This document shows positions 16,384 to 25,689 of a stretch of DNA of 64,000 nucleotides, one piece after another (positions within the stretch are counted from its first letter, which is position 1; every line of letters begins with the position of its first letter). A program made the position numbers and the translations under genes. The notes beneath the pieces were generated by a model that saw only the letters and a program-made list of their open reading frames with translations, ran no database searches and was not told where the DNA came from. The stretch is from Hyphomicrobiales bacterium (GTDB lineage Bacteria; Pseudomonadota; Alphaproteobacteria; Rhizobiales; Xanthobacteraceae), in NCBI GenBank assembly GCA_021730985.1, contig JAKFYI010000035.1, forward strand, positions 1 to 64,000. The letters are read 5' to 3'.

Positions 16384-19303
16384 CCAGACTGAGCGCCAGC
16401 ACGCGGGCAACATGAAGCGCGTCGCGGCCCGCACCATCATGAATCTGATGACGGCATGACGTGCCGTCGGCAACAATGATCGTCTCCGCATCCGCTTTGC
16501 GCACCGCGGGCAACAGCGACAGTTCCCCCATCGCCAGCGACACGTCGATTGTCTCCGAGTGATAACCGAAGCTGCCGGCCATGCCACAGCAACTAGATTC
16601 GATCGTCTCCACGTTGAGATCGGGGATCAGCCCGAGCACCTGCTCAACCGGGCTCAGCGCGTCGAATGCCTTCTGGTGGCAATGCCCGTGCAGCAGCGCA
16701 CGGCCTGCAATCTTCTTCAGCGGCAGGTTCAACCGGCCCGCGTTGGCCTCGCGCGCCAGGAACTCCTCGAAGGTCACAGCGTGCGCGGCGACCTGCTTGG
16801 CGCGATCGTCCGTGATCATGGCGGGAACCTCGTCGCGGAAGCTGAGCAGGCAGCTCGGTTCCAATCCGACCACCGGCACGCCGCGCGCGGCAAACGGCGC
16901 CAGAGCGTCGAGCGCGCGCTCCGCTTCCTTCCGCGCCTGCACCACCTGGCCGACGGCAAGGAACGTGCGGCCGCAGCACAGCGGACGCGAGGAGCCACCC
17001 TTCGGCTTGGCCATATGCACATGGTAACCGCCCGCGCCGAGCACAGCGAGCGCGGCATCGATGTTCTCGCGCTCGAAGTAGCGGTTGAAGGTGTCGGCGA
17101 ACAGCACGACTTCGCGCTGGGCCGCCACCTTGCCGGGCGGATCCCGGAACACGTCGGAGCGCCATTTCGGCAGGCTCCGTCTTGCACTGAAGCCCGCTAT
17201 CTTTTCCGAAAACTTCGCCGCCGCGGGCCAGGCATCACGCCGGTTCATCAGCCACGGCATCCGGCTGGCGTAACGCGCGTAGCGCGGCAGATAGCCGACC
17301 AGACGGTCGTGCAGCGAAAGCCCGTATTTGGCGGTGCGCGCCGCCTGCACCTCGATTTTCATCCGCGCCATATCGACGCCGGTCGGGCACTCGCGGCGGC
17401 AGCCCTTGCATGACACGCAGAGCTTCATCGTCTCGGCCATCTCGTCCGACGTCAAAGCGTCGGGACCAAGCTGACCGGTGATGGCCAGCCGCAACGAGTT
17501 GGCGCGGCCGCGCGTCACGTCGCGCTCTTCGCGGGTGACACGATAGCTCGGACACATCACACCGCCCGCCGAGGCGCGGCAGGCACCGTTGTTGTTGCAC
17601 ATCTCCACGGCGCCCTGGAAACCGCCGCCCTCGCCCGTGTAGGCCGACCAGTCCAGTTGCGCCCTTATCGGAAGCGCCGCATAGCCCGGGCCGTAGCGGA
17701 AGTTGGCCGGATCGTCGAACTTCGGTGCGTGCACGATCTTGCCGGGATTGAACACACCGTTCGGATCGAAACGGTCCTTTACCTCTTCGAAGGCACGGGC
17801 GAGCCGCGAGCCGAACATCGGTTCGTTGAACTCCGAGCGCACCAGGCCGTCACCGTGCTCGCCGGAATGCGAGCCCTTGTACTCGCGCACGAATGCAAAG
17901 GCCTGCTCGGCGATGTTGCGCATCGCCTTGATATCTTTGTCGAGCCGCAGGTTGAGGATCGGCCGCACATGCAGGCAGCCGACTGAAGCATGCGCGTACC
18001 AGGTGCCGGTCGTGCCGTTCTTGTGAAACACGTCGGTCAGCCGCGCGGTGTAGTCCGCGAGATGCTCCAGCGGCACCGCACAATCTTCAACGAAGGAAAC
18101 CGGCTTACCGGCATCCTTCATCGACATCATAATGTTGAGGCCGGCTGTGCGCAGTTCCGTGATCGCCGCCTGCAGCTTGGGATCGAGCACATCCACCACA
18201 CCGCCCCAATACTCGCCGTCGTGGCGCCAGGAAAATCCGAGATCTCCGGTCAATTCGTGGAGCCGCGCCAGACGCCGCGCGTTCTCCTCCCATTCGGCCT
18301 CGGCGAACTCCACCAGCAGGATCGCCGCGGGTTCGCCGCGCACGAACGCCTCCAGCGTCGGGCGGAACATCGCGATGTCCCGCGCCAGCGAGATCATGGT
18401 CGCATCGACCAACTCGACCGCGATCGGAGCCAGCTTGACGATGTGCTGCGCCGCCGCCATCGCCTCGTGAAAGCTGCCGAAATGCACCGCGCCGACCGCG
18501 CGGCGGCCGAGCACAGGCGACAGCTTCAATTCGATCGCGGTGGAGAACGCCAGCGTGCCCTCAGAACCGACCAAGATGTGAGCGAGATTGACGTCGTTGC
18601 GCCCAGGCACCAGCGTATCGATGTTGTAGCCGCCGACCCGGCGTTGCACCTTTGGGAAACGCGCAGCCACCTCGTCAGCCTCGCGCGCGCCCAGCGCGAA
18701 CAGGTCCGCGGCAAGTGGGCGCAAAGGCGAATCCTGCGCCAGATCCGAAAGATCCGCCGCCACCGGCCCGAAATGCGCCTTGCTGCCGTCAGCCAGCAGG
18801 GCATCGATCGAGAGCACGTTCTCGCGCGTGTTGCCGTAACGCAGCGAGTGGCCACCGCACGAGTTGTTGGCGGTCATGCCGCCGATGGTGGCGCGCGAAG
18901 CAGTCGAGACATCGACCGGGAACCAGAGGCCGTGCGGCTTGAGCTGGCGGTTCAGATCGTCGAGCACAATGCCGGGCTCGACCCGGCAGCGCCGTCCCGT
19001 GACATCGAGATCGAGGATGCGTGTCAGGTTCTTGGAGCAGTCGATCACCAGCGACGAATTCACCGTCTGACCGGCCTGCGACGACCCGCCGCCGCGCGGC
19101 AGCACGGTGACGCCTTCATCGCGCGCGAGCGCAATGGCGCGTTCGGCCTCGTCCATGTTGCCGGGCGTCACCACGCCGAGCGGCATGATCTGATAATGCG
19201 AGGCGTCGGTGGCGTAGCGGCCTCGCGTGAACCGGTCGAAGTGCACGCCACCGGAAATTTCCGAGCGCAGACGCCGTTCCAATCCGGGCAGCAGCCGTTC
19301 CAC
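16376..19303 (-). CDS. FAD-linked 2-hydroxyacid dehydrogenase fused to Fe-S/CCG domains
   Basis: A 975-residue fusion. Residues 30-480 are a GlcD-like FAD domain (PCMH fold with PRGGGSSQAGQT at 69-80, IGGMTANNSCGG, and the oxidase C-terminal HSGEHGDGLVR). Two Cys-rich ferredoxin-like segments follow at about 565-590 and 628-645 (CVSCKGCRRECP). The C-terminal half carries the CCG motifs (CCGRTF, SSCCGMAGSFG) of GlcF/LutA-type domains. It resembles one-polypeptide glycolate or D-lactate dehydrogenases passing electrons to the respiratory chain. It begins at a GTG with GGAG upstream. A nearby glyoxylate aminotransferase supports glycolate as a candidate substrate. Confidence 0.85.
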   Translation of the reverse strand: MERLLPGLERRLRSEISGGVHFDRFTRGRYATDASHYQIMPLGVVTPGNMDEAERAIALARDEGVTVLPRGGGSSQAGQTVNSSLVIDCSKNLTRILDLDVTGRRCRVEPGIVLDDLNRQLKPHGLWFPVDVSTASRATIGGMTANNSCGGHSLRYGNTRENVLSIDALLADGSKAHFGPVAADLSDLAQDSPLRPLAADLFALGAREADEVAARFPKVQRRVGGYNIDTLVPGRNDVNLAHILVGSEGTLAFSTAIELKLSPVLGRRAVGAVHFGSFHEAMAAAQHIVKLAPIAVELVDATMISLARDIAMFRPTLEAFVRGEPAAILLVEFAEAEWEENARRLARLHELTGDLGFSWRHDGEYWGGVVDVLDPKLQAAITELRTAGLNIMMSMKDAGKPVSFVEDCAVPLEHLADYTARLTDVFHKNGTTGTWYAHASVGCLHVRPILNLRLDKDIKAMRNIAEQAFAFVREYKGSHSGEHGDGLVRSEFNEPMFGSRLARAFEEVKDRFDPNGVFNPGKIVHAPKFDDPANFRYGPGYAALPIRAQLDWSAYTGEGGGFQGAVEMCNNNGACRASAGGVMCPSYRVTREERDVTRGRANSLRLAITGQLGPDALTSDEMAETMKLCVSCKGCRRECPTGVDMARMKIEVQAARTAKYGLSLHDRLVGYLPRYARYASRMPWLMNRRDAWPAAAKFSEKIAGFSARRSLPKWRSDVFRDPPGKVAAQREVVLFADTFNRYFERENIDAALAVLGAGGYHVHMAKPKGGSSRPLCCGRTFLAVGQVVQARKEAERALDALAPFAARGVPVVGLEPSCLLSFRDEVPAMITDDRAKQVAAHAVTFEEFLAREANAGRLNLPLKKIAGRALLHGHCHQKAFDALSPVEQVLGLIPDLNVETIESSCCGMAGSFGYHSETIDVSLAMGELSLLPAVRKADAETIIVADGTSCRHQIHDGAGRDALHVARVLALSLAS

Positions 19304-19460
19304 CGCTAGCTCCGCAGCCTGTGGGACGTCATGGCGCGCTTTGGCATGCCGGAATCACAATGCTAAATTGCTGGAAACTCGGGGCGACCAGCCGACCATA
19401 TTGAGCCGGCCGCGCCAGGGCAACGCCGCGAGGCGGCGTGCCGGCAATAGGGAGGCGACG

Positions 19461-20456
19461 ATGCCGCGCAAATCCGCACCAAGCCGCAGGACCGTTCTTC
19501 AACTGGCGTTGGGCACAGCTTTCGTGCCGATGGCGCCGGCGATCCTGCGCGCCCAGACATCTGACCTTCCGTCAGGGCCGATCCGGCTGGTGCTGCCCAC
19601 CGCCTCCGGCGGTCAGGCCGACACCATCGGCCGCCTGATCGCCGAGCGCGTCGGACCCGCGATCGATCGCACCATCATCATGGAGCCGAAGCCCGGCGCC
19701 GGCGGATTGATCGCGGGCGAATTCGTCGCCCGCGCCGCGCCAGACGGCAACACATTGCTCTTCGTCACCGGCGGCCACACCATCCTGCCGGGTCTCTATG
19801 CCAAGTCCATCAAGTTCGACGCGGTGAAAGACTTCGCCTTCATCTGCCATCTGACCGAAGCGAGCTTTGCCATCGCGGTTGCAGCAGATCATCCGGCGAG
19901 GTCGTTCGCCGAGATGCTGGAATTGTCGAAACGCGATCCCGGCAAGCGCACGTTCAGCAGCGTCGGCGCAGGCTCGACCCAGCACCTGATCGGCGAAGTG
20001 GCGCAGCCGCAGTTCGGCGTGCAATGGACGCACATGCCCTATCAAGGCGGCGCGATGCCGCTGAACGACGTGATCGGCGGACGCGTCGATATGTCGATCG
20101 ATTCGATGCTGACGATTGTTCCGCTGGTGCAGGGCGGCCGGATGCGGGCGCTGGCGGTGACCTCCACCGAGCGGCAGGCGCTGCTGCCCGACACGCCGTC
20201 GTTCGGAGAGCTCAAGCCCGGGTTCGCGGTGGGCACGTTCCTGGGGATTGCGGCACCGGCCAAAACCCCGCCCGCGATTGTGGCAAGACTCAACCGGGAG
20301 ATCGCGAACGCCGTGAACGCGGAGGCAACCAAAGAGCGGCTGCGGACCATGGGAAACACCGCAATAGCCGGCACGCCTGAGGAATTGACCGCCACGGTGG
20401 CGCAATATGTCGAACGCTGGACCGGGGTGATCAACCGGCTCGGGATTGCCCGGTAA
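19461..20456 (+). CDS. Bug-family periplasmic solute receptor, twin-arginine type leader
   Basis: A 331-residue Bug protein with a long leader containing SRRTVLQLALGTAF, which looks like a twin-arginine export signal rather than a plain Sec signal. Family motifs include SGPIRLVLPTASGGQADTIG, EPKPGAGGLIAGEFVARAAP and MPYQGGAMPLNDVIGGRVDM. GGGAGGCGACG precedes the ATG at 19461. No membrane subunits adjoin. It lies between the hydroxyacid dehydrogenase gene (divergent) and the glyoxylate aminotransferase gene (same direction). Confidence 0.88.
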   Translation: MPRKSAPSRRTVLQLALGTAFVPMAPAILRAQTSDLPSGPIRLVLPTASGGQADTIGRLIAERVGPAIDRTIIMEPKPGAGGLIAGEFVARAAPDGNTLLFVTGGHTILPGLYAKSIKFDAVKDFAFICHLTEASFAIAVAADHPARSFAEMLELSKRDPGKRTFSSVGAGSTQHLIGEVAQPQFGVQWTHMPYQGGAMPLNDVIGGRVDMSIDSMLTIVPLVQGGRMRALAVTSTERQALLPDTPSFGELKPGFAVGTFLGIAAPAKTPPAIVARLNREIANAVNAEATKERLRTMGNTAIAGTPEELTATVAQYVERWTGVINRLGIAR

Positions 20457-20553
20457 TCCCCTATTGACCGATAGGTTTCGGGGGGCTTGACCAAGGCCGC
20501 GCATCCGGTGTTTGTCCGGCCAGAAATCCCCTTCCAGCCGGAGCTTTTCAACG

Positions 20554-21762
20554 ATGGCCCAGAATTCCGCACGCAACGTCGGGCGCCATTTCCTGCAGAT
20601 TCCCGGGCCGACGCCGATTCCGGATCGCGTGCTGCGGGCGATGGACACGCCTATCATCGACCACCGCGGGCCGGAGTTCGCCAAGCTCGCCAAGCGCGCG
20701 CTGGAAGCGATCAAGACGATCTTCAAGACCACCAATCCGGTGATCATCTACACCGCGACCGGCACCGGCGCGTGGGAAGGCGCCCTCGTCAATACACTGT
20801 CGCCCGGCGACCGCGTGCTGATGGTGGAAACCGGCCAGTTCGCCGCACTATGGAAGAAGATGGCCGAGCGGATCGGCCTCAAGCCTGAGTTCATTACCAG
20901 CGACTGGCGCCAGGGCGCGGACGCGAAGGCCATTGAAGCCAAACTGCGCGAGGACAAAGGCAAGGAGATCAAGGCGGTCTGCGTCCTCCACAACGAAACA
21001 TCGACCGGCGCGCTCACGCCGATCGCGGAGATCCGCAAAGCGATCGACGCAGCCGGCCATCCGGCGCTGTTCATGGTGGATACCATTTCCTCGCTGGCGT
21101 CCGCCGACTACCGCCATGACGAGTGGGGCGTGGACGTCTCCGTCGGCGGCGCGCAGAAAGGCCTGATGTTGCCGCCCGGCATGTCGTTCAATGCCATCAG
21201 CGACAAGGCCATCGCCGCCAACAAGACCGCCATGCTGCCGCGCTCGTTCTTCGCCTGGGACGACATGCTGGCCATGAACAAGATCGGCTTCTTTCCCTAT
21301 ACGCCGGCGACGCAGATGCTGCACGGCCTGGTGACGGGCGTCGAGATGCTGCACGAGGAAGGCCTCGACAACGTGTTCGCCCGCCACGAGCGGCTGGCCG
21401 AAGCGACCCGCCGCGCGGTGGCGGCCTGGGGTCTGGAAAATCTCAACAAGAACGCCAAGCAGTATTCGCCGACCATCACGGCGATCCTGCTGCCGGAAGG
21501 TCACGACGCCGACAAGTTCCGCGGGCTGGCGCTGGAAACCTTCAACATCGCCTACGGCGCGAGCTTCGGCGCTTACTCGGGCAAGTATTTCCGCATTGGC
21601 CACCTCGGCGACATCAACGACGGCACCCTGATCGGCGCGCTCGGCATCACCGAGATGGCGCTGGGTCTCGCCGGTATCCCGCACAAGAAGGGCGGCGTGC
21701 AGGCGGCGATGGACTACATCGCCTCGGTTCATGCCGGACCGAAGCGCGCCGCGGCGGAATAG
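20554..21762 (+). CDS. serine/alanine--glyoxylate aminotransferase family protein
   Basis: A 402-residue class V PLP aminotransferase. The Schiff-base Lys202 lies in SVGGAQKGLMLPPG, with the cofactor Asp in MVDTISSLAS (175) and the N-terminal QIPGPTPIPDRV typical of AGXT/SgaA. Members transfer an amino group from serine or alanine to glyoxylate to give glycine. In this context it would remove glyoxylate produced by the flavoprotein at 16376-19303. The ATG at 20554 has GGAG eleven bases upstream. It is flanked by two Bug receptor genes on the same strand. Confidence 0.88.
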   Translation: MAQNSARNVGRHFLQIPGPTPIPDRVLRAMDTPIIDHRGPEFAKLAKRALEAIKTIFKTTNPVIIYTATGTGAWEGALVNTLSPGDRVLMVETGQFAALWKKMAERIGLKPEFITSDWRQGADAKAIEAKLREDKGKEIKAVCVLHNETSTGALTPIAEIRKAIDAAGHPALFMVDTISSLASADYRHDEWGVDVSVGGAQKGLMLPPGMSFNAISDKAIAANKTAMLPRSFFAWDDMLAMNKIGFFPYTPATQMLHGLVTGVEMLHEEGLDNVFARHERLAEATRRAVAAWGLENLNKNAKQYSPTITAILLPEGHDADKFRGLALETFNIAYGASFGAYSGKYFRIGHLGDINDGTLIGALGITEMALGLAGIPHKKGGVQAAMDYIASVHAGPKRAAAE

Positions 21763-21851
21763 CTCTCGGCTTTACACCCCGACCCCGATCCGTCACCCTG
21801 AGGCGTGCAAAGTGCGCGCCGTCAGAAGTGACGGAGCCAGGGAGGGAATGC

Positions 21852-22820
21852 ATGAAGCTCGTCCGCTTTACGCTTGCGCTCGTATTGGGCGCGTTGATTG
21901 CGACACCTGCCCTCGCCCAGACCTACCCCAACCGCCCGATCCGCCTCGTGGTGCCATTCCCGGCGGGCGGCGGCGTCGACACCATGGCGCGGATCGTCGG
22001 CACCAAGCTGTCCGAGCGGATCGGGCAGCCGGTGCTGGTCGAACATCGTCCGGGCGCCGGCGGCATGCTCGGCGCGGATGCCGTCGCCAAAGCGGCGCCT
22101 GACGGCTACACGGTTCTGATCACGGTCAACGCCCTCTCCATCAGCGCTGCGCTCTACAAGACTCTGCCGTTCGATCCGCTCAAGGCGTTCGAGCCGGTCG
22201 TGCAGGTTGCAGCCAATCCATTCGTGCTGGTGGGCTCGCCTAAGATGCAGGCCGCGACGATCCAGGATGTGATCGCGCTCGCCCGCGCGAAGCCGGGCAC
22301 GATGAACTATGGCTCGAGCGGACTGGGTGCTCCGCTGCATCTGCTCACGGAGCAATTCAAACACAGCGCCGGGCTCGACATCGCGCATATCCCCTATCGG
22401 GGCGACGCGCCCATGTTCACGGCGCTGCTGGCGGGCGACGTGCAGATCGGCTTCATGCCGGCGGGCACCGGCGTTCCCCAGGTCAAGAACGGGCAGGTCA
22501 AGGGGCTCGCCGTCACCGGACAAACACGCTCGCCGGCGTTGCCTGACGTCCCGACCCTGCTCGAAGCCGGCGTCAAAGGCCTGGAGGCGGATTCCTGGTA
22601 CGGCCTGTTCGCCCCGGCCGGCACGCCGCGCGGGATCGTGATGCGTCTGAACCGCGAAATGACCGAGGTGCTGAAGTCCCCGGACGTCGCCGAGCGCCTG
22701 CGCTCAGCCGGCAATGAGCCGGCCGCGGGCACGCCGGAACAACTCGACGCGGTGTATCGCGCCGACATCGCCCGGTTTACAAAGGTTATCGCCGACGCGA
22801 AAATCCCAAAACTGGATTGA
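21852..22820 (+). CDS. Bug-family periplasmic solute receptor
   Basis: A 322-residue protein with signal peptide MKLVRFTLALVLGALIATPA followed by YPNRPIRLVVPFPAGGGVDT, EHRPGAGGMLGADAVAKAAP, IPYRGDAPMFTALLAGDVQI and LPDVPTLLEAGVKG, all standard Bug signatures. GGAGGGAATGC precedes the start. It is the third receptor without TctA/TctB partners in an 8-kb stretch. Each presumably uses membrane subunits encoded elsewhere, or acts as a sensor, as has been described for some Bug proteins. Confidence 0.9.
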   Translation: MKLVRFTLALVLGALIATPALAQTYPNRPIRLVVPFPAGGGVDTMARIVGTKLSERIGQPVLVEHRPGAGGMLGADAVAKAAPDGYTVLITVNALSISAALYKTLPFDPLKAFEPVVQVAANPFVLVGSPKMQAATIQDVIALARAKPGTMNYGSSGLGAPLHLLTEQFKHSAGLDIAHIPYRGDAPMFTALLAGDVQIGFMPAGTGVPQVKNGQVKGLAVTGQTRSPALPDVPTLLEAGVKGLEADSWYGLFAPAGTPRGIVMRLNREMTEVLKSPDVAERLRSAGNEPAAGTPEQLDAVYRADIARFTKVIADAKIPKLD

Positions 22821-22934
22821 TCGCGGCGCTGTGAACCGTCACTCGCGCCGCCGTGCCGCGCGCGGGGCATATCCTTCCGGCGCGGCTGCGGACCCGCTAC
22901 GCTGGCCATCCAACAAACGCTGCTGCGGGGGGAC

Positions 22935-25262
22935 ATGGGCCAGTTCTCGATCGGCCAATCGGTGTTGCGGCGCGAAGACCCGCGGCTGCTGACCGGGCGC
23001 GGGCGCTATTTCGACGATCTGCAACTGGCCGGCCAGCTTCGCGCCGCAATCGTGCGCTCGCCGCACGCCCACGCCGACATTCGCAGCGTCGACAGCAGCG
23101 CCGCGTTGGCGATGCCCGGCGTGCACACCGTTCTCACCGGCGAGGACTATCGCGCTGACGGCCTTGGCACCATGCCGTCGATGGCGCCCTACAAGAAGCG
23201 CGACGGCAGCCCGATGTACCTGCCGCACCGGCCCGCCATCGCCATCGGGCGCGCGATGCACGTCGGCTATCCGGTGGCCGTGGTGGTCGCCGACACGCTC
23301 GACCGTGCGCACGACGCCGCCGAGCGCGTAGCCGTGGACTACGCGCCCCGCCCCGCCGTGGTATCGGCGCGCGAGGCTTTTGAGCCCGGTGCGCCGCAGC
23401 TCTACGACGACTGCCTGAACAACGAGGCCTATTTCTACCAGGCGGGCGACAAGACCACGACCGATGCCGCCTTCGCGCGCGCCGCCCACGTCATCGAGCA
23501 ACGGCTCGTCATCAACCGCGTCACCGCCAATCCGATCGAGCCGCGCGGCGTGACCGGCGAGTACGACGCCGGTACGGGAAAATACACTTTGCATTGCGGC
23601 TTCCAGCGGCCCTGGCTGTTCCGCAACGGCATCGCCGAAACCACCATGAAGATCCCCGAGGCGCAGCTCCGGCTGATTACCGGCGATATCGGCGGCTCAT
23701 ATGGGCTGCGCGGCTCGATCTATCCGGAAATCATTTTGATGCTCTGGGCGGCGCGGCGCACGGGCCGCCCGGTGAAATGGGTCTGCACGCGCAACGAGGC
23801 ACACATCAGCGACGACGATGCGCGCGACAACATCGTCGACGCGGCGCTCGCACTCGACGCGGATGGCAAGTTCCTCGCCCTGCGAGTGCGCAGCTTCGGA
23901 AACCTCGGCGCGTTCGTTTCGTTCCGCGGCGCGATGCCGCCGGTGGTCAACATCGGAACGGTGTGCGGCGTCTACACGACGCCTGTGGCCCATGTCGCGA
24001 TCTCCGGCATGCTGACCAACACGCACTGCACTTCGCCCTATCGCGGCGCGGGCCGGCCCGAGGCCTCGTACATGATCGAGCGGCTGATCGATCTCGCCGC
24101 CGACCGGATGGGCCTCGACCCGGCGGAGCTGCGGCGGCGGAACACCATCCCGCCGCAGGCCATGCCCTACAAGACGCCGCTGACCTTTACCTACGACAGC
24201 GGGCGGTTCGAGGAGAACATGGACCGCACGATGCGGCTCGCGGACTGGCACGGCTTCGAACGGCGACGCAAGGAAGCGGCGAAGCGCGGCATGCTGCGCG
24301 GCATCGGCATCTCCAACACCATCGAGCAGGCGTCCGACCCGACCATCGAGACCGCCGAAATCCGGTTCGACCCGCTGGGCGGTATGACCTTTGTGACCGG
24401 CTCGATCTCGCACGGCCAAGGCCATGCCACGATCCAGACCCAGATGCTGGTGGACCGGCTTGGTGTCGATCCGGAACGGATCAAGTTCATCCAGGGCGAC
24501 ACCGACGCGGTGGCGTTCGGCATGGGGACCGGCGGCTCGCGCTCGACCACGATGAGCGGCGGCGCCATCGTGCGGGTCAGCGAGAAGATCGTCGCCAAGG
24601 GCAAGAAGCTCGCAGCCCACATGCTGGAGGCCGCGGAAGAGGACATCGAATTCAAGGACGGACGCTTCACGGTGGCCGGAACGGATCGCGCCATCGGCGT
24701 GCACGATCTCGCCAGGTCCGCGTTTCAGCTCGACAAGCTGCCGGCCGGCATGGAGCCCGGCCTGTATGAGACCGCGACCTATCGCGCGCACTCCGGCAAT
24801 TTTCCGAACGGCGCGCACGTCTGCGAGGTCGAAATCGATCCCGACACCGGCGCAACGCAGGTTGTCGGCTACTGGGTGGTGGACGACGTCGGCACGGTCA
24901 TCAACCCGATGTTGGTCAAAGGCCAGATCATGGGCGGCATCGCCCAGGGCATGGGCCAGGTGCTGTTCGAGGACAAGGCCTACGACCGCAGCGGCCAGGT
25001 GGTGAGCGGCTCGTTTATGGACTACGCGATGCCGCGCGCGGCGCATTTTTGCAACGTGACGATCGAGGACAACCCGGTGCCGACGCCCACCAACCCGCTG
25101 GGCGTCAAGGGCGCGGGCGAGGCCGGCACGGTCGGCTCGCTGTCGGCCGGCGTGAACGCCATTGTCGATGCCCTGTCGGTGCTGGGCGTCCAGCACATCG
25201 ACACGCCGTGCTCGCCCTATCGCGTGTGGCAGGCGATCGCGCGCGCCAAAGCGGCAAACTAA
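22935..25262 (+). CDS. xanthine dehydrogenase/CoxL-family molybdopterin-binding subunit
   Basis: A 775-residue large subunit of a molybdenum hydroxylase. The N-terminal part (LRREDPRLLTGRGRYFDDL) is the a/b hammerhead domain. The C-terminal part binds the cofactor: GDIGGSYG, TSPYRGAGRPEASY, SHGQGHATIQTQM and the catalytic Glu at about 729 in KGAGEAGTVG. The CO-dehydrogenase-specific Cys-Ser-Phe-Arg loop is absent; the equivalent is YRGAGRPE, so this is not a CO dehydrogenase. The FAD (medium) and [2Fe-2S] (small) subunits are not adjacent, so electron partners must be elsewhere. Confidence 0.88.
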   Translation: MGQFSIGQSVLRREDPRLLTGRGRYFDDLQLAGQLRAAIVRSPHAHADIRSVDSSAALAMPGVHTVLTGEDYRADGLGTMPSMAPYKKRDGSPMYLPHRPAIAIGRAMHVGYPVAVVVADTLDRAHDAAERVAVDYAPRPAVVSAREAFEPGAPQLYDDCLNNEAYFYQAGDKTTTDAAFARAAHVIEQRLVINRVTANPIEPRGVTGEYDAGTGKYTLHCGFQRPWLFRNGIAETTMKIPEAQLRLITGDIGGSYGLRGSIYPEIILMLWAARRTGRPVKWVCTRNEAHISDDDARDNIVDAALALDADGKFLALRVRSFGNLGAFVSFRGAMPPVVNIGTVCGVYTTPVAHVAISGMLTNTHCTSPYRGAGRPEASYMIERLIDLAADRMGLDPAELRRRNTIPPQAMPYKTPLTFTYDSGRFEENMDRTMRLADWHGFERRRKEAAKRGMLRGIGISNTIEQASDPTIETAEIRFDPLGGMTFVTGSISHGQGHATIQTQMLVDRLGVDPERIKFIQGDTDAVAFGMGTGGSRSTTMSGGAIVRVSEKIVAKGKKLAAHMLEAAEEDIEFKDGRFTVAGTDRAIGVHDLARSAFQLDKLPAGMEPGLYETATYRAHSGNFPNGAHVCEVEIDPDTGATQVVGYWVVDDVGTVINPMLVKGQIMGGIAQGMGQVLFEDKAYDRSGQVVSGSFMDYAMPRAAHFCNVTIEDNPVPTPTNPLGVKGAGEAGTVGSLSAGVNAIVDALSVLGVQHIDTPCSPYRVWQAIARAKAAN

Positions 25263-25280
25263 TCCTCGCGGCTGGAACGA

Positions 25281-25308
25281 AATGCGGCGGCATTGCTGCC
25301 GCCGCATT
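25281..25308. terminator. perfect hairpin between convergent genes
   Basis: AATGCGGCGGCA-TTGC-TGCCGCCGCATT forms a perfect 12-base-pair stem in the 73 bases between the convergent molybdopterin-subunit and His-rich genes. There is no run of T on either side, so it is terminator-like or an mRNA 3'-end protector rather than a textbook intrinsic terminator. Confidence 0.5.
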
Positions 25309-25335
25309 CCGCATCAAACCGTCATCGGCGGCGGG

Positions 25336-25554
25336 CTAGCGCCAGCCGTGATGATGGTGCCGGTGGTGACGATGGCGATTCTGCCAGTGCCGGTTCCAGC
25401 CGTAGTGATTGTGGCCGTAGTGGCGGCCGTGATCGCGGTGCATCTTCTTCTTGGTCACGATCACGGTGTGAGCTTCCACCGGCGTCGCGGCGAACGTCGG
25501 GATGGCGATGCCGATAGCGGCGACCGCGGCCAGTGCGAGAACGATCTTGCGCAT
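25336..25554 (-). CDS. small exported histidine-rich protein
   Basis: A 72-residue protein with a clear Sec signal (MRKIVLALAAVAAIGIAIPTFA) and a mature part made largely of His, Arg, Gly and Trp. The His-rich tail could bind metals such as nickel, copper or zinc in the periplasm, but this is an inference from composition. GAGGAAC lies upstream of the ATG. It stands alone in this direction, 135 bases beyond the boxB stop. A second small exported protein with a similar basic, His-containing tail is at 47254-47550. Confidence 0.7.
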   Translation of the reverse strand: MRKIVLALAAVAAIGIAIPTFAATPVEAHTVIVTKKKMHRDHGRHYGHNHYGWNRHWQNRHRHHRHHHHGWR

Positions 25555-25689
25555 GTTCCTCTCCTTGGGTGAATGATCTCACCCGCGGAAAAACAATGCG
25601 CAATCATCCCGGCCGTTTCGGGACCGCTACATTATGTTTGCGTTAGGTAGGTGAACCTGGCTTCAGCTTGTTGAACCGGCGTTCATCCC

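Noticed and set aside
23697-25307. 536-codon frame opposite the molybdopterin subunit
   Set aside because: Composition and position are those of a GC-driven shadow; no start-site or domain support.
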